A stretch of 64,000 nucleotides of DNA from Microbacterium mitrae (GTDB lineage Bacteria; Actinomycetota; Actinomycetes; Actinomycetales; Microbacteriaceae): NCBI RefSeq assembly GCF_008017445.1, contig NZ_VRSW01000001.1:1-64000 (forward strand). Direction: 5' to 3'. The translations under genes and the position numbers were made by a program. The notes beneath the pieces are model-generated. The model was not told the origin of the DNA and made no database searches. It worked only from the letters and a program-made list of their open reading frames with translations. Numbering within the stretch: position 1 is the first letter of the stretch; each line of letters opens with the position of its first letter. This document shows positions 36,036 through 45,397 of the stretch, piece by piece.

Positions 36036-38483
36036 CTACGCGATGGCGGAACCAATGAAGCCGATGACGGCGTCGAGCGCGGTTCCTGAAGCGTCGCGGC
36101 GCGAGCCGCCCTCCGGTAAAACGCGAGCCGATCCATCGGTTCCGATCGCCCGCGGGTTTTCGCCCACCCACGCGACAGTCAAGCGCGATTCGCCCTTCAA
36201 GAAGGCGTGAGCCCGAACGCCGCCCGTCGCGCGGCCCTTGCTGGGGAATTCACTGAAGTCAGAAACCTTCGCGCGGCCGGCATCGATGCCATCGATGAAC
36301 GCGTCGGCGCCAGAGACCGTGGCGACGATGGCATCGGAGCCGATCGGAACCACGTTGAAGGCGATAACGGTCGCGCCGGGTGCGAGCTTGACACCAGCCA
36401 TGCCGCCGGCCGGTGCGCCCTGCGGCCGCACCATCGCCGACGAGTAGTGCAACAACTGCGCATCAGACGTGACGAACACGACATCGGAGGCGTCGGGGGC
36501 CGGGGCTGCCCCCACCACCTCATCGCTCGGCTTCATACCGATGATCTCAACATCGGGTCGAACCGGAATGCTCGTCGGCACGATTCGCTTGACGACACCC
36601 TCCCTGGTTCCGAGCGCCAGCGGCGTCTCATCGTCGAACCGAATCAGGGCGAGCACGCGCTCCTTCTTGTCGGTGATGCCCAAATAGTCGCGCAACGGAA
36701 CACCCGCGGCGAGTTGCACGGAAGCGGGCGGAACCGAAGGCAGGTCGACGGGGGAGAAGCGGAGCACACGACCACGGTTGGTGACGGCGCCCACCTCAGC
36801 GCGGGTGGTGGTCTCAAGGGTCGTGAGCACGGCGTCATGCTTGCTGCGGCGAGCCGGGGGTGCGATGGTCTGTCCGTCGGCAAGTTCAAGGCGCACGGCG
36901 CGGCCGGTGGCCGACAGCACGATCTGTGTCGGAGCATCGGCGATCTGCAGGTCTGCCGCCGCCGCAGCCTTTGCCGATCGAGGAGCCGCAGGCTTCGCGT
37001 TCATCAACAGCGTGCGCCGCGGGGTTCCGAAGGTGTCTGCCGCGGCATCGAGCTCGCGAGCCACCTGTTGGCGCAGAAGCACGGGGCTACCGAGGAGTTC
37101 TTCCAGCGCGGCAATTTCTGCGATCAGTTTGTCGCGCTCTGATTCAAGCTCGATGCGGGAGAACTTCGTAAGGCGGCGAAGGCGCAGCTCGAGAATGTAC
37201 TCGGCCTGCAGCTCGGAGAGCTCAAACACCTGCTGCAGGCGGCCGCGGGCAGTCTCCGAGTCATCAGATGACCGGATCACCTGAATGACCTCGTCGATAT
37301 CGAGAATCGCCAGCAACAGACCTTCAACGAGGTGCAGGCGCTCTTTGCGACGTGCGACGCGGTAGGTCGATCGTCGGGTGACGACCTCAAGGCGGTGCTT
37401 GAGATACACCGACAGCAGGTCTTTCAACCCCAACGTGCGCGGCTGGCCATCAACGAGAGCCACATTGTTGATCGAGAACGAATCTTCCAGCGGTGTGAGG
37501 CGATACAGCTGCTCAAGGACCGCGGTGGCGTCAAAGCCGGTCTTGATTCCGATGACCAGACGCATGCCGTTCTTGCGGTCGGTCAGATCGGTGACGTCGG
37601 AAATTCCCTGCAGCTTCTTCGAGTTGACCGCGTCTTTGATCTTGTCGATGACGCGCTCGGGGCCGACCTGGTACGGCAGCTCGGTGACGATGATTCCGGT
37701 GCGGCGCGGGCCAAGCGGCTCGATCGACACCTTGCTGCGCACCTTGAACGCGCCACGACCAGACTCGTAGGCATCTTTGACGCCATCCAGGCCCATGACG
37801 ATGCCGCCGGAGGGAAAGTCGGGCCCCGGAATGAATTCCATGAGCTCTTCGGTCGTTGCCTCGGGGTTTTCCAGCAGGTGCAGGGCTCCGGCAACGACCT
37901 CGATGAGGTTGTGGGGCGCCATGTTCGTTGCCATGCCGACGGCGATGCCGCTCGCGCCGTTGACGAGGAGGTTCGGATAGGCGGCAGGCAGCACGGCGGG
38001 CTGCATGAACTGACCGTCGTAGTTGGGGATGAAGTCAACGACGTCTTCATCAAGGTTCTCCGTGAGGGCGAGCGCCGGTGCCGCCAGGCGAGCCTCGGTG
38101 TAGCGCGAGGCGGCTGGGCCGTCATCGAGCGAGCCAAAGTTGCCGTGCCCGTCAACGAGCGCGACCCGCATCGCGAAGGGCTGTGCGAGGCGCACGAGGG
38201 CGTCGTAGATGGCCGAATCGCCGTGGGGGTGGAGCTTACCCATCACCTCGCCGACAACGCGGGCACTCTTGACGTGGCCGTTGTCTGGGCGAAGACCCAT
38301 ATCGGCCATTTGGTACAGAATGCGGCGTTGCACGGGCTTGAGGCCATCACGCGCGTCGGGCAGGGCGCGCGAATAGATGACGGAATACGCGTACTCCAGG
38401 AACGACCCTTGCATTTCTGCGGAGACATCAACATCTTCGATGCGTTCGTCGATGGGCTCATTCGTCGGTGTGTTGCGAGGCAT
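36036..38483 (-). CDS. parC: DNA topoisomerase IV subunit A
   Basis: 815 residues from ATG 38483 (GGGAG upstream); earlier in-frame starts overlap the divergent gene. The breakage-reunion domain has the quinolone-resistance region [18 protein letters not shown] and active-site Tyr128 in [10 protein letters not shown]. The C-terminal half carries repeated beta-pinwheel blades of the GyrA/ParC type (for example [28 protein letters not shown]-like units) without a clean GyrA box. It binds DNA and makes the double-strand break that ParE's ATPase drives. Confidence 0.9.
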   Translation of the reverse strand: MPRNTPTNEPIDERIEDVDVSAEMQGSFLEYAYSVIYSRALPDARDGLKPVQRRILYQMADMGLRPDNGHVKSARVVGEVMGKLHPHGDSAIYDALVRLAQPFAMRVALVDGHGNFGSLDDGPAASRYTEARLAAPALALTENLDEDVVDFIPNYDGQFMQPAVLPAAYPNLLVNGASGIAVGMATNMAPHNLIEVVAGALHLLENPEATTEELMEFIPGPDFPSGGIVMGLDGVKDAYESGRGAFKVRSKVSIEPLGPRRTGIIVTELPYQVGPERVIDKIKDAVNSKKLQGISDVTDLTDRKNGMRLVIGIKTGFDATAVLEQLYRLTPLEDSFSINNVALVDGQPRTLGLKDLLSVYLKHRLEVVTRRSTYRVARRKERLHLVEGLLLAILDIDEVIQVIRSSDDSETARGRLQQVFELSELQAEYILELRLRRLTKFSRIELESERDKLIAEIAALEELLGSPVLLRQQVARELDAAADTFGTPRRTLLMNAKPAAPRSAKAAAAADLQIADAPTQIVLSATGRAVRLELADGQTIAPPARRSKHDAVLTTLETTTRAEVGAVTNRGRVLRFSPVDLPSVPPASVQLAAGVPLRDYLGITDKKERVLALIRFDDETPLALGTREGVVKRIVPTSIPVRPDVEIIGMKPSDEVVGAAPAPDASDVVFVTSDAQLLHYSSAMVRPQGAPAGGMAGVKLAPGATVIAFNVVPIGSDAIVATVSGADAFIDGIDAGRAKVSDFSEFPSKGRATGGVRAHAFLKGESRLTVAWVGENPRAIGTDGSARVLPEGGSRRDASGTALDAVIGFIGSAIA

Positions 38484-38569
38484 ACGGTGCGGGCTCCCGG
38501 AGGGCGGGTGGGGGAGCGTGAGCTCCAATTTCGGGCGGGTTTTCTTCGCGATATGGAAGACTGACCACG

Positions 38570-39694
38570 ATGCCATTCATGCTACCCGTCCCCGCCGCCC
38601 ACTCCCGGAGCATCACCGGGGTGGCGTCTGAGTTGCTGGCCTCACTCGAGGGCGGCTCGGCCCTCGGTCGCGCCCGCTCGGTGGTGCTGGTCGTCATCGA
38701 TGGCCTCGGCATGACGCAATTGCGTGCGCACGCCGGTCACGCTCGGCGGCTCAGTGCACTCGTCACGAAAAAGAGTGTCGGGCATTCGGTCTTTCCCTCC
38801 ACCACAGCCGCCGCCCTCACGTCACTGCTCACGGGTTCCGATCCCGGTACCCACGGCCTCGTCGGCTATCGGGTCATGAACACCCAGACGGGGCGGTTGG
38901 CCAATCAGCTCTCCGGCTGGGAAGAAGACGGGCTTGACCCAGAAACCTGGCAGCGCAGCGAGACTGTGTTTCAGCGTGCGGCGGCTGCTGGGCGGCGCAG
39001 CTTTGCCGTTGGTCCGTCGGAATACATCGGTTCGGGTTTCAGCCGCGCGGTGCTGCGCGGCGCCGAGTATGTCGCAAGCGACGTGCTGCGCGAACGGTTT
39101 GCCCAGGCCGTCGCGCTTGCTGATGAGCACGATGGCTCGGTGGTGTACTGCTACATGCCGGAGATTGACAAGGCCGGCCATCGCCGCGGCGTTAACAGCG
39201 ATCGCTGGTTGGCGGCGCTGGAAGACGTTGACGCGGCGTTCGCGACGCGCGTTCCCGACGATGTCGGGGTGCTCATCACGGCAGATCACGGCATGGTTGA
39301 CGTGCCCCGCACCAAACACGTGCTGCTGGGGGCGAAGGATGCCCGCTGGGATGGTGTTGCGCAGTTGGGCGGCGAGCCGCGGTTGCTGCACGTCTACACG
39401 GAACCAGGTGCAGATGCGCGCCTGATAGCCGAGCGCTGGCAAGAGCTCGGCGGAAAGACGGCTGACGTGCTCACGCGGGAAGATGCCATTGCTGCCGGTG
39501 TGTTTGGAGTCGTGGCAAGCGACGTGGCACCGCGAATCGGTGACGTTCTCGTCGCCGCACGCGGGTTGTGGGCATTCTACGACGACACATTGAGCGACAA
39601 GGGCCCGCAACATATGGTGGGCCAGCATGGTTCCATCACTGCGGAAGAGCTGATGGTTCCGATGCTTCGCATGGGGTCATTCGCCCAGCTCTGA
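38570..39694 (+). CDS. type I phosphodiesterase / nucleotide pyrophosphatase family protein
   Basis: 374 residues. The alkaline-phosphatase fold is marked by VVIDGLGM (metal Asp), [22 protein letters not shown] with the catalytic threonine, EIDKAGH and TADHGMVDV (metal ligands), and [11 protein letters not shown] near the end. No signal peptide is seen, so it is probably cytoplasmic. The family hydrolyses phosphodiester or pyrophosphate bonds; the substrate is unknown. It is divergent from parC and followed by sepH on the opposite strand. Confidence 0.9.
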   Translation: MPFMLPVPAAHSRSITGVASELLASLEGGSALGRARSVVLVVIDGLGMTQLRAHAGHARRLSALVTKKSVGHSVFPSTTAAALTSLLTGSDPGTHGLVGYRVMNTQTGRLANQLSGWEEDGLDPETWQRSETVFQRAAAAGRRSFAVGPSEYIGSGFSRAVLRGAEYVASDVLRERFAQAVALADEHDGSVVYCYMPEIDKAGHRRGVNSDRWLAALEDVDAAFATRVPDDVGVLITADHGMVDVPRTKHVLLGAKDARWDGVAQLGGEPRLLHVYTEPGADARLIAERWQELGGKTADVLTREDAIAAGVFGVVASDVAPRIGDVLVAARGLWAFYDDTLSDKGPQHMVGQHGSITAEELMVPMLRMGSFAQL

Positions 39695-39737
39695 CGTGCC
39701 CTGATGTGCGCTAACGCGCCAGGCGTCGCGAGGCGAG

Positions 39738-40832
39738 TTACTCGTCGGTGCGAGCGCCAAACACGATGTCATCCCACGACGGCATCGACGTGCGTCCCTT
39801 ACGGCGGCCGCCCTGCTGCTTTTCACGCTCAGCCGCGGCACGCTTCTCGGCGATGATTTCGTCGTCGTCATGGGTCGAATCGGGCTCAGCAGGGGCGTCG
39901 TTCAGGCTGCCGAACAACGACACCAGGCCGTCATCATTGGTGCGACGTTTCGGGCCCGGCATCGCGGGTGCGGCAGATTCTTCTTCCGCCGTTGGCACGG
40001 GCTCGCGCTGCCCGCGGCGGCGGCGGAGCGCTTCCAGCAGGTCTGCGGTGTCGGGGCTGGTGTGGTTCTCCGGCTCGGGCGCCCGCTTGACGGCGGCATC
40101 GGCGGCCGTCGTGGGGCGAGCGGCCTCCGACTCCGTCTCCGCCGCCTCAGGGGCCGTTTCTACCTGCTCGGGTTCTGGCAGGCGACGCGGCCCAAAGGCG
40201 CCAGAATCGAATCGCGAGTCATCCTTGAACGGGTTGCTGTCGAGGGCGCGCAGGCGAGGAATAAGACCTTCTGGCAACGAACCCTGGCGGGAGAGTTGCG
40301 TGGCATCTGCGTTGAGAGGTGCGAGGGTTGACCGACGCGGATCGAAGGACCAACGGCCATCGTGCTCGACCTCGGCGGCAGTGAACTCAACCTTGACGGT
40401 CCACCCGGACTCGTCTTTCCAGCTCGACCAGACTTCGCCCTCGGCGCCCGCCTCAGCCAGCTTTGCGCGAATCGCGGCGCCAAAGCTCAGCGAGCCATCT
40501 GGTTCCAATTCGCCACCCATCAGCACCGGAACAGCGAGCGCCTGATTCACAATGTGCTCGCGTTCGGCAAGAACCGGGCCCTCGTAGCGTTCGACATCGG
40601 CGATGGTGGTGTTCAACAGCTCCGCAACATCGGCGGCCGACAGGCCAGCGCGGATGTGCGTTTGAATCTCGCGGGGGCTCGCGCGGGGCGGCTCATCCTG
40701 CGTGGGAGCGGGACGCGCCTTTCGCAATTCGACCCGCAATACGTCGTCGATCGCGACGGCAAAACGTTCGCCGGATTCCGTCGCGAGGATCAGCTTGTCA
40801 TCCTCGGTGCCGACGATTGTGAGCTGCTCCAT
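39738..40832 (-). CDS. sepH: septation protein SepH
   Basis: 364 residues from ATG 40832. The N-terminal domain (MEQLTIVGTEDDKLILATES, then an HTH-like AGLSAADVAELLNTTIADVE) is the DUF3071/SepH domain. The long C-terminal part is disordered, rich in Glu, Ala, Pro and Arg, and ends with the conserved short motif PSWDDIVFGARTDE. SepH binds FtsZ through its N-terminal domain and promotes Z-ring assembly in Streptomyces and mycobacteria. The conserved tail SWDDIVFG is typical of the family, which makes the call firm. Confidence 0.93.
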   Translation of the reverse strand: MEQLTIVGTEDDKLILATESGERFAVAIDDVLRVELRKARPAPTQDEPPRASPREIQTHIRAGLSAADVAELLNTTIADVERYEGPVLAEREHIVNQALAVPVLMGGELEPDGSLSFGAAIRAKLAEAGAEGEVWSSWKDESGWTVKVEFTAAEVEHDGRWSFDPRRSTLAPLNADATQLSRQGSLPEGLIPRLRALDSNPFKDDSRFDSGAFGPRRLPEPEQVETAPEAAETESEAARPTTAADAAVKRAPEPENHTSPDTADLLEALRRRRGQREPVPTAEEESAAPAMPGPKRRTNDDGLVSLFGSLNDAPAEPDSTHDDDEIIAEKRAAAEREKQQGGRRKGRTSMPSWDDIVFGARTDE

Positions 40833-40959
40833 GGCCAGGCCTCTTCCGAACGTGGGTTTACCGAAACATCGTGACACAGGCCGGTGCCGAAACCCGGGAA
40901 TAGAACGGGCGCGCCGCGGGTTTAAGCGGAAAGTATGTGACATCGACCGTCGAAAAGTG

Positions 40960-40988
40960 TTGACTATCGATCTAAAAGTCGGTATTGC
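40960..40988 (+). promoter_or_regulatory. sigma70-type promoter candidate for the DUF4193 gene
   Basis: TTGACT and TATTGC are separated by 17 bp in a locally AT-rich stretch of the 282-bp sepH/DUF4193 gap. The leader would be about 120 nt and contains the hairpin GGCGGCA/TGCCGCC at 41039-41059. Confidence 0.45.
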
Positions 40989-41114
40989 ATTTGCTAAACG
41001 GCTCAGGGTCGTGCAGACTATCGCCGCCTGAACCCGTTGGCGGCACCCTGGTTGCCGCCCCACATTTCATGCAGCTCCCCCCAATAACTATCGGAAGTAG
41101 AGATATCACCCGAC

Positions 41115-41405
41115 ATGGCCACCGATTACGACGCCCCGCGCAAGAATGAAGACGAAAGCGAGTCGATCGAGGCCCTCAAGGAGCGTGTACCCGACAAGCT
41201 TTCTGGCTCGGTAGACGCTGAGGACTCCGACAACCCCTCAGGCTTCGAACTTCCTGGCGCAGACCTGTCTGACATCGAGCTGGATGTTGTCGTCCTGCCC
41301 CCGCAGGAAGACGAGTTCACGTGCGTCGAGTGCTTCCTGGTAAAGCACCGCTCACAGCTTGATCACGAAACCGCGGCAGGTCCTATTTGCCGTGAGTGCG
41401 CATAG
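41115..41405 (+). CDS. DUF4193 family protein (RNA-polymerase-associated-type zinc protein)
   Basis: 96 residues, highly acidic: an Asp/Glu-rich N-terminal two thirds (SIEALKERVPDKLSGSVDAE, GADLSDIELDVVVLPPQEDE) and a C-terminal C-x-x-C pair (FTCVECFLVKHRSQL ... ICRECA) expected to bind zinc. Length and motifs fit DUF4193, universal in actinobacteria and normally next to sepH and the dut block as here. A role in transcription has been suggested for relatives; none can be read from the sequence. Its end overlaps the convergent DUF3093 gene by 23 nt. Confidence 0.9.
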   Translation: MATDYDAPRKNEDESESIEALKERVPDKLSGSVDAEDSDNPSGFELPGADLSDIELDVVVLPPQEDEFTCVECFLVKHRSQLDHETAAGPICRECA

Positions 41406-41871
41406 CCTGCGCAACCTTAATGGCCGCCGCAAGGCGGTCTGGTGTCCGTGAAGACACCACCCACGCCGGTGTCGGGTCGGCGGGGTCTGTGACTGCAACA
41501 GTCACGATCCCGTCGATTCCGCCCCGGATCGTGGTGAAGCTATGCGCTTGCAGGTTTTGACCTCGCGCCAGACGAGCTTCGTAGCCGGTAGTTACCACCG
41601 GCTCTCCCAAGAATTCGACGGGAATGTGCGCTTTTCCGATGCGCAGTTCACCGCCCGCGACCTCAACCACTTTTGAGGTCGACAACATCAGCGTGATCAC
41701 CGCAACGGCGACGAGGCCACCGATGATCAGCGCGATCGAGCCGTTCTCACGCATGAAAACGAGTGACGCCATGGGCGCGACGATCATCGCTGCGACAATG
41801 AGCCACAGTGACGGCGTCAGCCGTTCGCGATACGTGCGGCCGGTGGACGTGGAACTGGCTGAATTCTGCAT
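41383..41871 (-). CDS. DUF3093 family membrane protein
   Basis: 162 residues. Two closely spaced hydrophobic helices (about 22-60, LWLIVAAMIVAPMASLVFMR and IALIIGGLVAVAVITLML) precede a soluble domain with VEVAGGELRIGKAHIP and SFTTIRGGIDGIVTVAVTDP. This is the DUF3093 pattern, found divergently from dut across actinobacteria. The soluble part resembles a PH-like fold; function unknown. It shares a 12-bp start-to-start region with dut. Confidence 0.9.
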   Translation of the reverse strand: MQNSASSTSTGRTYRERLTPSLWLIVAAMIVAPMASLVFMRENGSIALIIGGLVAVAVITLMLSTSKVVEVAGGELRIGKAHIPVEFLGEPVVTTGYEARLARGQNLQAHSFTTIRGGIDGIVTVAVTDPADPTPAWVVSSRTPDRLAAAIKVAQAMRTHGK

Positions 41872-41877
41872 TACCCT
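41872..41877 (+). promoter_or_regulatory. -10 hexamer of dut
   Basis: TACCCT ends 6 nt before GTG 41884, directly abutting the start codon of the divergent DUF3093 gene. Confidence 0.45.
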
Positions 41878-41883
41878 CGATGA

Positions 41884-42339
41884 GTGACTGATTCTGTTGA
41901 TGTCCTCATTGTCGCACCCGATCTTCCGGTGTACGCGAACCCCGGCGACGCCGGAGCGGATCTGCGTTCAGCCGAAGCGCTGACTCTCGCTCCGGGGGAG
42001 CGGCGTCTGGTATCAACGGGTGTTCGCATTGCGCTCCCCGACGGCTTTGCCGCATTCGTGGTTCCGCGCAGTGGGCTGGCAGCCAAGCACGGAATTACGA
42101 TTGTGAACTCGCCAGGAACCGTTGATGCGGGGTACCGTGGCGAGATCAAGGTGTGTTTGCTCAACACCGATCAGCACACCCCCTACGACATTGCCGTCGG
42201 CGACCGCATCGCACAGATGATCGTGATGCCCGTGCCGCGCGTGAACTTCATTCCGGTTACGCAGCTTCCCGACAGCTTGCGCGGCGAAGGTGGATTTGGC
42301 TCGAGCGGATTCGGCCACAAGATTGAGGAAAAAGCATGA
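41884..42339 (+). CDS. dut: dUTP diphosphatase
   Basis: 151 residues from GTG 41884. All trimeric dUTPase motifs are visible: DAGADLRS (1), PRSGLAAKHGI (2), NSPGTVDAGYRGEI (3), GDRIAQMIVMPV (4) and the C-terminal arm RGEGGFGSSGFG (5). It hydrolyses dUTP to dUMP and pyrophosphate, keeping uracil out of DNA and feeding thymidylate synthesis. It overlaps the DUF3710 gene by ATGA. Confidence 0.97.
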   Translation: MTDSVDVLIVAPDLPVYANPGDAGADLRSAEALTLAPGERRLVSTGVRIALPDGFAAFVVPRSGLAAKHGITIVNSPGTVDAGYRGEIKVCLLNTDQHTPYDIAVGDRIAQMIVMPVPRVNFIPVTQLPDSLRGEGGFGSSGFGHKIEEKA

Positions 42340-42923
42340 CTGACGAAATCGAAGAGTTCGACAAGAACGCTCCCGAAGACCGCGCAGTGACCGGTCCGTT
42401 TGACGAGTCCGAGGCGAACCCAGTTCGCCCCTACATTGACCTCGGGGGCATCAAGATTCTTCCCCGCGAGGGCCTGAACCTGCGACTCGAGGTCGAGGAG
42501 CAGACCAAGCGCATCGTTGCCGTTGGCCTGGACTACGCCGACTCGTCGCTGCAGGTGCAGCCGTTTGCCGCGCCGCGCTCCACGGGACTGTGGGCCGAAA
42601 CGCGCACGCAGATTCGTGAGCAGGTTAAGCAGCAGGGCGGCCGCGTCGAAGAGCGTGAGGGCCCGCTCGGCCCCGAGCTGCTCGCCGAGGTTCCGGTGAT
42701 CGCCGGTGGCGAGGGCGGCATGCGACTCGCGCGCTTCATCGGCGTCGATGGCCCACGCTGGTTCTTGCGCGGTGTCGTCAGTGGCAAGGCGACCAGCGAC
42801 CTCGAAGCCGCGGCGCAAATTGAAGAGCTTTTCCGCTCGATCGTTGTGGTGCGTGGCGGCTCGCCGATGCCTCCGCGGGATCTGATTCCGCTGAAGATGC
42901 CGGCAACCCCGGGCACAGCGTGA
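42336..42923 (+). CDS. DUF3710 family protein
   Basis: 195 residues, soluble, with an acidic N-terminus. Conserved DUF3710 segments are YIDLGGIKILPREGLNLRLE, LQVQPFAAPRSTGLWAETRT, LLAEVPVIAGGEGGMRLARF and GPRWFLRGVVSG. It is found directly after dut in actinobacteria and is co-translated with dut and with the DUF3159 gene here (ATGA and GTGA overlaps). The biochemical role is unknown; the constant neighbourhood suggests a shared process. Confidence 0.93.
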   Translation: MTDEIEEFDKNAPEDRAVTGPFDESEANPVRPYIDLGGIKILPREGLNLRLEVEEQTKRIVAVGLDYADSSLQVQPFAAPRSTGLWAETRTQIREQVKQQGGRVEEREGPLGPELLAEVPVIAGGEGGMRLARFIGVDGPRWFLRGVVSGKATSDLEAAAQIEELFRSIVVVRGGSPMPPRDLIPLKMPATPGTA

Positions 42924-43879
42924 GCGAAAAAGACACTAACGAGCCCGGCCGGACGGGCGCCTCGGGCGCCGCCGCGGCGGGTTCGAGTGCGGCTGCTGAC
43001 CCTGCTGCGGCCGGTGACGCTAAGCAAACGCCGCTGACGCCGCCGGAACCAGGTATGTCGGAGGTGCTGAGCGCTGCGCTTGGCGAGGCGGCGCGCCGCG
43101 CCGGAATCGACCCCGCCGAGCAGGCGACGACGGGTCACGTCGTGTGGGGCGCCATGGGTGGTTGGCGCGGCGTCGTTGAGACGGTCGTTCCGTCCTTCAT
43201 CTTCATCTTCACGTTTGCCCTCACGACAGACGCATGGCTCGCCATTGGCCTCTCCGTTGCCGTGGCGGCGGTCTTCACTCTGGCCAGACTGTTTGCGAAA
43301 ACGCCACCGATTGCCGCGATCAGCGGGCTGGTGGCCGCCCTCGTTGCCGCTGGGTTCGCGTTGTTCACCGGCAAAGCCGAGAACAACTTCATCCCCGGAT
43401 TTCTGACCAACGCAGCCTATGGTTCCGGTCTGCTGATCTCAGCGCTCATCGGCTGGTCGATCATCGGCTTGGTGGGCGGCTACCTGATGGGTGAGGGCAC
43501 GGCCTGGCGGCGCTCCAAACGCAAGCGCCGCGTCTACTTTTGGTTGACGGTCGGCTGGGCCGGGCTGTTCTTCTTGCGTCTGGCCGTGCAGGTTCCGATT
43601 TACCTGCACGGCGAGAGCGCACTGGCGACGCTCGCGACTGCGAAGCTGCTGATGGGCATTCCGCTCTTCGCGCCGATGGTCGCCATCACCTGGCTCACCG
43701 TGCGCTCGCTGTACGCGAAGGTTGGCGCAGACACCGCCGAAACCACTCCAGCAGAGTCCTCGCGCTCGGAGCCGGACTCCGATGTCGCACGCCCGGAGTC
43801 GGAGTCCTCGCACCCGGGGTCCGAGGCAAGCGAATCGAACTCGGGGCCCGAGGCGCGCACAGGGGACACCCCGGCCTGA
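42920..43879 (+). CDS. DUF3159 family membrane protein
   Basis: 319 residues from GTG 42920. An Ala/Gly/Pro-rich N-terminus of about 45 residues and a short soluble segment are followed by five to six membrane helices with the DUF3159 motif GGWRGVVETVVPSFIFIFTF and helices containing GKAENNFIPGFLTNAAYG and SKRKRRVYFWLTVGWAGLFF. The last ~50 residues are a low-complexity Glu/Ser/Pro tail. It ends the dut operon. A transporter-like role is often assumed but unproven. Confidence 0.93.
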   Translation: MSEKDTNEPGRTGASGAAAAGSSAAADPAAAGDAKQTPLTPPEPGMSEVLSAALGEAARRAGIDPAEQATTGHVVWGAMGGWRGVVETVVPSFIFIFTFALTTDAWLAIGLSVAVAAVFTLARLFAKTPPIAAISGLVAALVAAGFALFTGKAENNFIPGFLTNAAYGSGLLISALIGWSIIGLVGGYLMGEGTAWRRSKRKRRVYFWLTVGWAGLFFLRLAVQVPIYLHGESALATLATAKLLMGIPLFAPMVAITWLTVRSLYAKVGADTAETTPAESSRSEPDSDVARPESESSHPGSEASESNSGPEARTGDTPA

Positions 43880-43979
43880 GCTCGCCGCGCTGTGGTCCAC
43901 CGATGCGGCGCCCTGGAGCTCGCCCGGCGCGGGTTGAGCTGACGCCGAAGGCTCGGCGACCTCCGCCCAATACCGCCCC

Positions 43980-44050
43980 GCCCACAACGGCCCCGCCCAC
44001 AACGGCCCCGCCCACAACGGCCCCGCCCAACAACCGCCCCGCCCACAACC
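43980..44050. repeat. 15-bp tandem repeat GCCCACAACGGCCCC, about 4.5 copies
   Basis: Units start at 43980, 43995, 44010, 44025 (16 bp) and 44041; the last runs into element B1. The stretch 43880-43979 before it shows no gene, only degenerate GC-rich sequence. Confidence 0.9.
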
Positions 44051-44141
44051 GTTATGCACGAGATTTTTCGTTGTGCACGCAAAAGTAGCCTCACCAATCA
44101 CTCCAGCCTCTTTTGTCACACGATTGCGTGCAGAACGGTCG
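44048..44141 (-). repeat. 94-bp palindromic element, copy B1 (inverted)
   Basis: Read on the minus strand it begins CGACCGTTCTGCACGC, has a 45-bp interior with TGGTGAGGC at interior positions 30-38, then two inverted end copies 19 bp apart. Length and landmark positions match copy B2 without gaps. Its doublet (left side) points away from paralogue B. The remainder of the gap, 44142-44368, shows no gene or clear structure. Confidence 0.88.
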
Positions 44142-44368
44142 CGCGTGTGTGGCCACCCGATGTAATCCCCCTTTCGAGGAACGCGAATGATGCCGACGAA
44201 GCAGACGAGTACTCCGGCCGAACGCGCAACGCACAGCATCCCGCGTGATTTCACCTTCGATCAGGCGAATGTTCCCTTTCCCGAAGGCTCCGTCAGCAGC
44301 ACGTTTCTGCCCCGATTGTTCATAGCCGATCGTTCTATGCGAAGGGACGGTTCCGTCTAGGAGTTCCG

Positions 44369-45187
44369 TCAGACAAACTTTCTACCCAGGCATGCCAGGA
44401 TCGCGCGCTCCGATTCGGGCCAGTCGTGCACGACCATCGCGTAGTTGAGGCGGATCGTTCGATAGCCGAGGGCGGCGGCCGCTCGATCGCGAACCAGGTC
44501 TTTCGCGCGAGACTGCGGGTCTGCGTGTCCGCGTTCCCCGTCCGTTTCTATGATGACGTTATCGATGACGAGGTCCACGCGGCCAACGGTCGGAATGAGT
44601 ACCTGGGTTCTCGGTCGGAATCCCAAGAGCATAAGCCGAAGTCGCACGAGCGATTCAAGCCCGCTTTCGGCATCGCCTCGCGCCCACGTCAGGAGCCACC
44701 GCATGCGAGGTGAAACATTTCTTCGCAGCCACTCCCGATTCACGTGAGACAACAGCCCCTGGTTCCACGCCGATTCATACGCAGCGAAGAACGCTTCAGA
44801 TGAAAGGCACTGTGCGGCCAGTCGTAATGCGTCGTGCACCGTCGCTGGCGTAAGGCACGTGGCGGCGGGCGTGTTGTGCGCTTTGGTGAGGGTTCCGTCT
44901 AATTCGTGACGTCGTCCGTTTCTGCCAACGTCGATGTGAATGCGTTGGTCGTCGCTGAGAACCCAGACCCCGTGCAGGCGCAACAACGAAACGCAGGTCA
45001 GGCGCCCGCCACATGCCGCCGCTTCAGCTGCGATGCTGGAGCCACTTGCGGCATAGACCCCCTTGCGCAACCTGCGAATCTCACCGCGTCGCACGGCCCA
45101 TCGAATTTCGCCTGGGGAGTGGCTTTCAAGCAGTTGGTGAGTGCGCGCGACGCCGCCCAATCCGATAATCACGCTTCGCAAGGTCAT
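44369..45187 (-). CDS. AbiEi-N / DUF559 nuclease-like protein, paralogue B
   Basis: 272 residues from ATG 45187, chosen because MTLRSVIIGLGGVARTHQL then aligns end-to-end with paralogue A. The winged-helix part ends IRRLRKGVYAASG. The C-terminal DUF559/Vsr-like nuclease core has VGRVDL (Asp), VIIETDGERGH (Glu, Asp, His) and IRLNYAMVVHDWPESE. Shared blocks with paralogue A include ARGDAESGLESL and the whole C-terminus. No toxin partner gene is present. It is flanked by the two 94-bp elements B1 and B2, whose doublets face outward. A nuclease acting on these elements is inference. Confidence 0.85.
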   Translation of the reverse strand: MTLRSVIIGLGGVARTHQLLESHSPGEIRWAVRRGEIRRLRKGVYAASGSSIAAEAAACGGRLTCVSLLRLHGVWVLSDDQRIHIDVGRNGRRHELDGTLTKAHNTPAATCLTPATVHDALRLAAQCLSSEAFFAAYESAWNQGLLSHVNREWLRRNVSPRMRWLLTWARGDAESGLESLVRLRLMLLGFRPRTQVLIPTVGRVDLVIDNVIIETDGERGHADPQSRAKDLVRDRAAAALGYRTIRLNYAMVVHDWPESERAILACLGRKFV

Positions 45188-45302
45188 TCGCACAGGTTGC
45201 TGGCTGGCGGCTGACCTGTGGAGAAGCATGGCGGCACTGGGGAGAGTGCCCCGCAATCGGGGCGGTGGGGAGAGGGCTTCAGCTAAGTGGGCTGGCTCCG
45301 CG

Positions 45303-45396
45303 CGACCGTTGTGCACGCAACCGTGTTGCTGTTGTGACTAATGATGCTGGTGAGGCCGAAATTGCGTGCAGATCGATTTCAAGCGTGCAGAACGGT
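45303..45396 (+). repeat. 94-bp palindromic element, copy B2
   Basis: It starts CGACCGTTGTGCACGC, has a 45-bp interior with TGGTGAGGC at interior positions 30-38, then inverted ends at about 45364 and 45383 (19-bp step). It lies 115 bp upstream of the start of paralogue B, doublet facing away from the gene. Confidence 0.88.
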
Positions 45397-45397
45397 C

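Noticed and set aside
40989..41114. Riboswitch in the DUF4193 leader
   Set aside because: Only one 7-bp hairpin is visible and no known aptamer pattern was recognised.
44054..44248. 64-codon open frame in island B
   Set aside because: It runs through the palindromic element, lacks a ribosome-binding site and has no protein-like composition.
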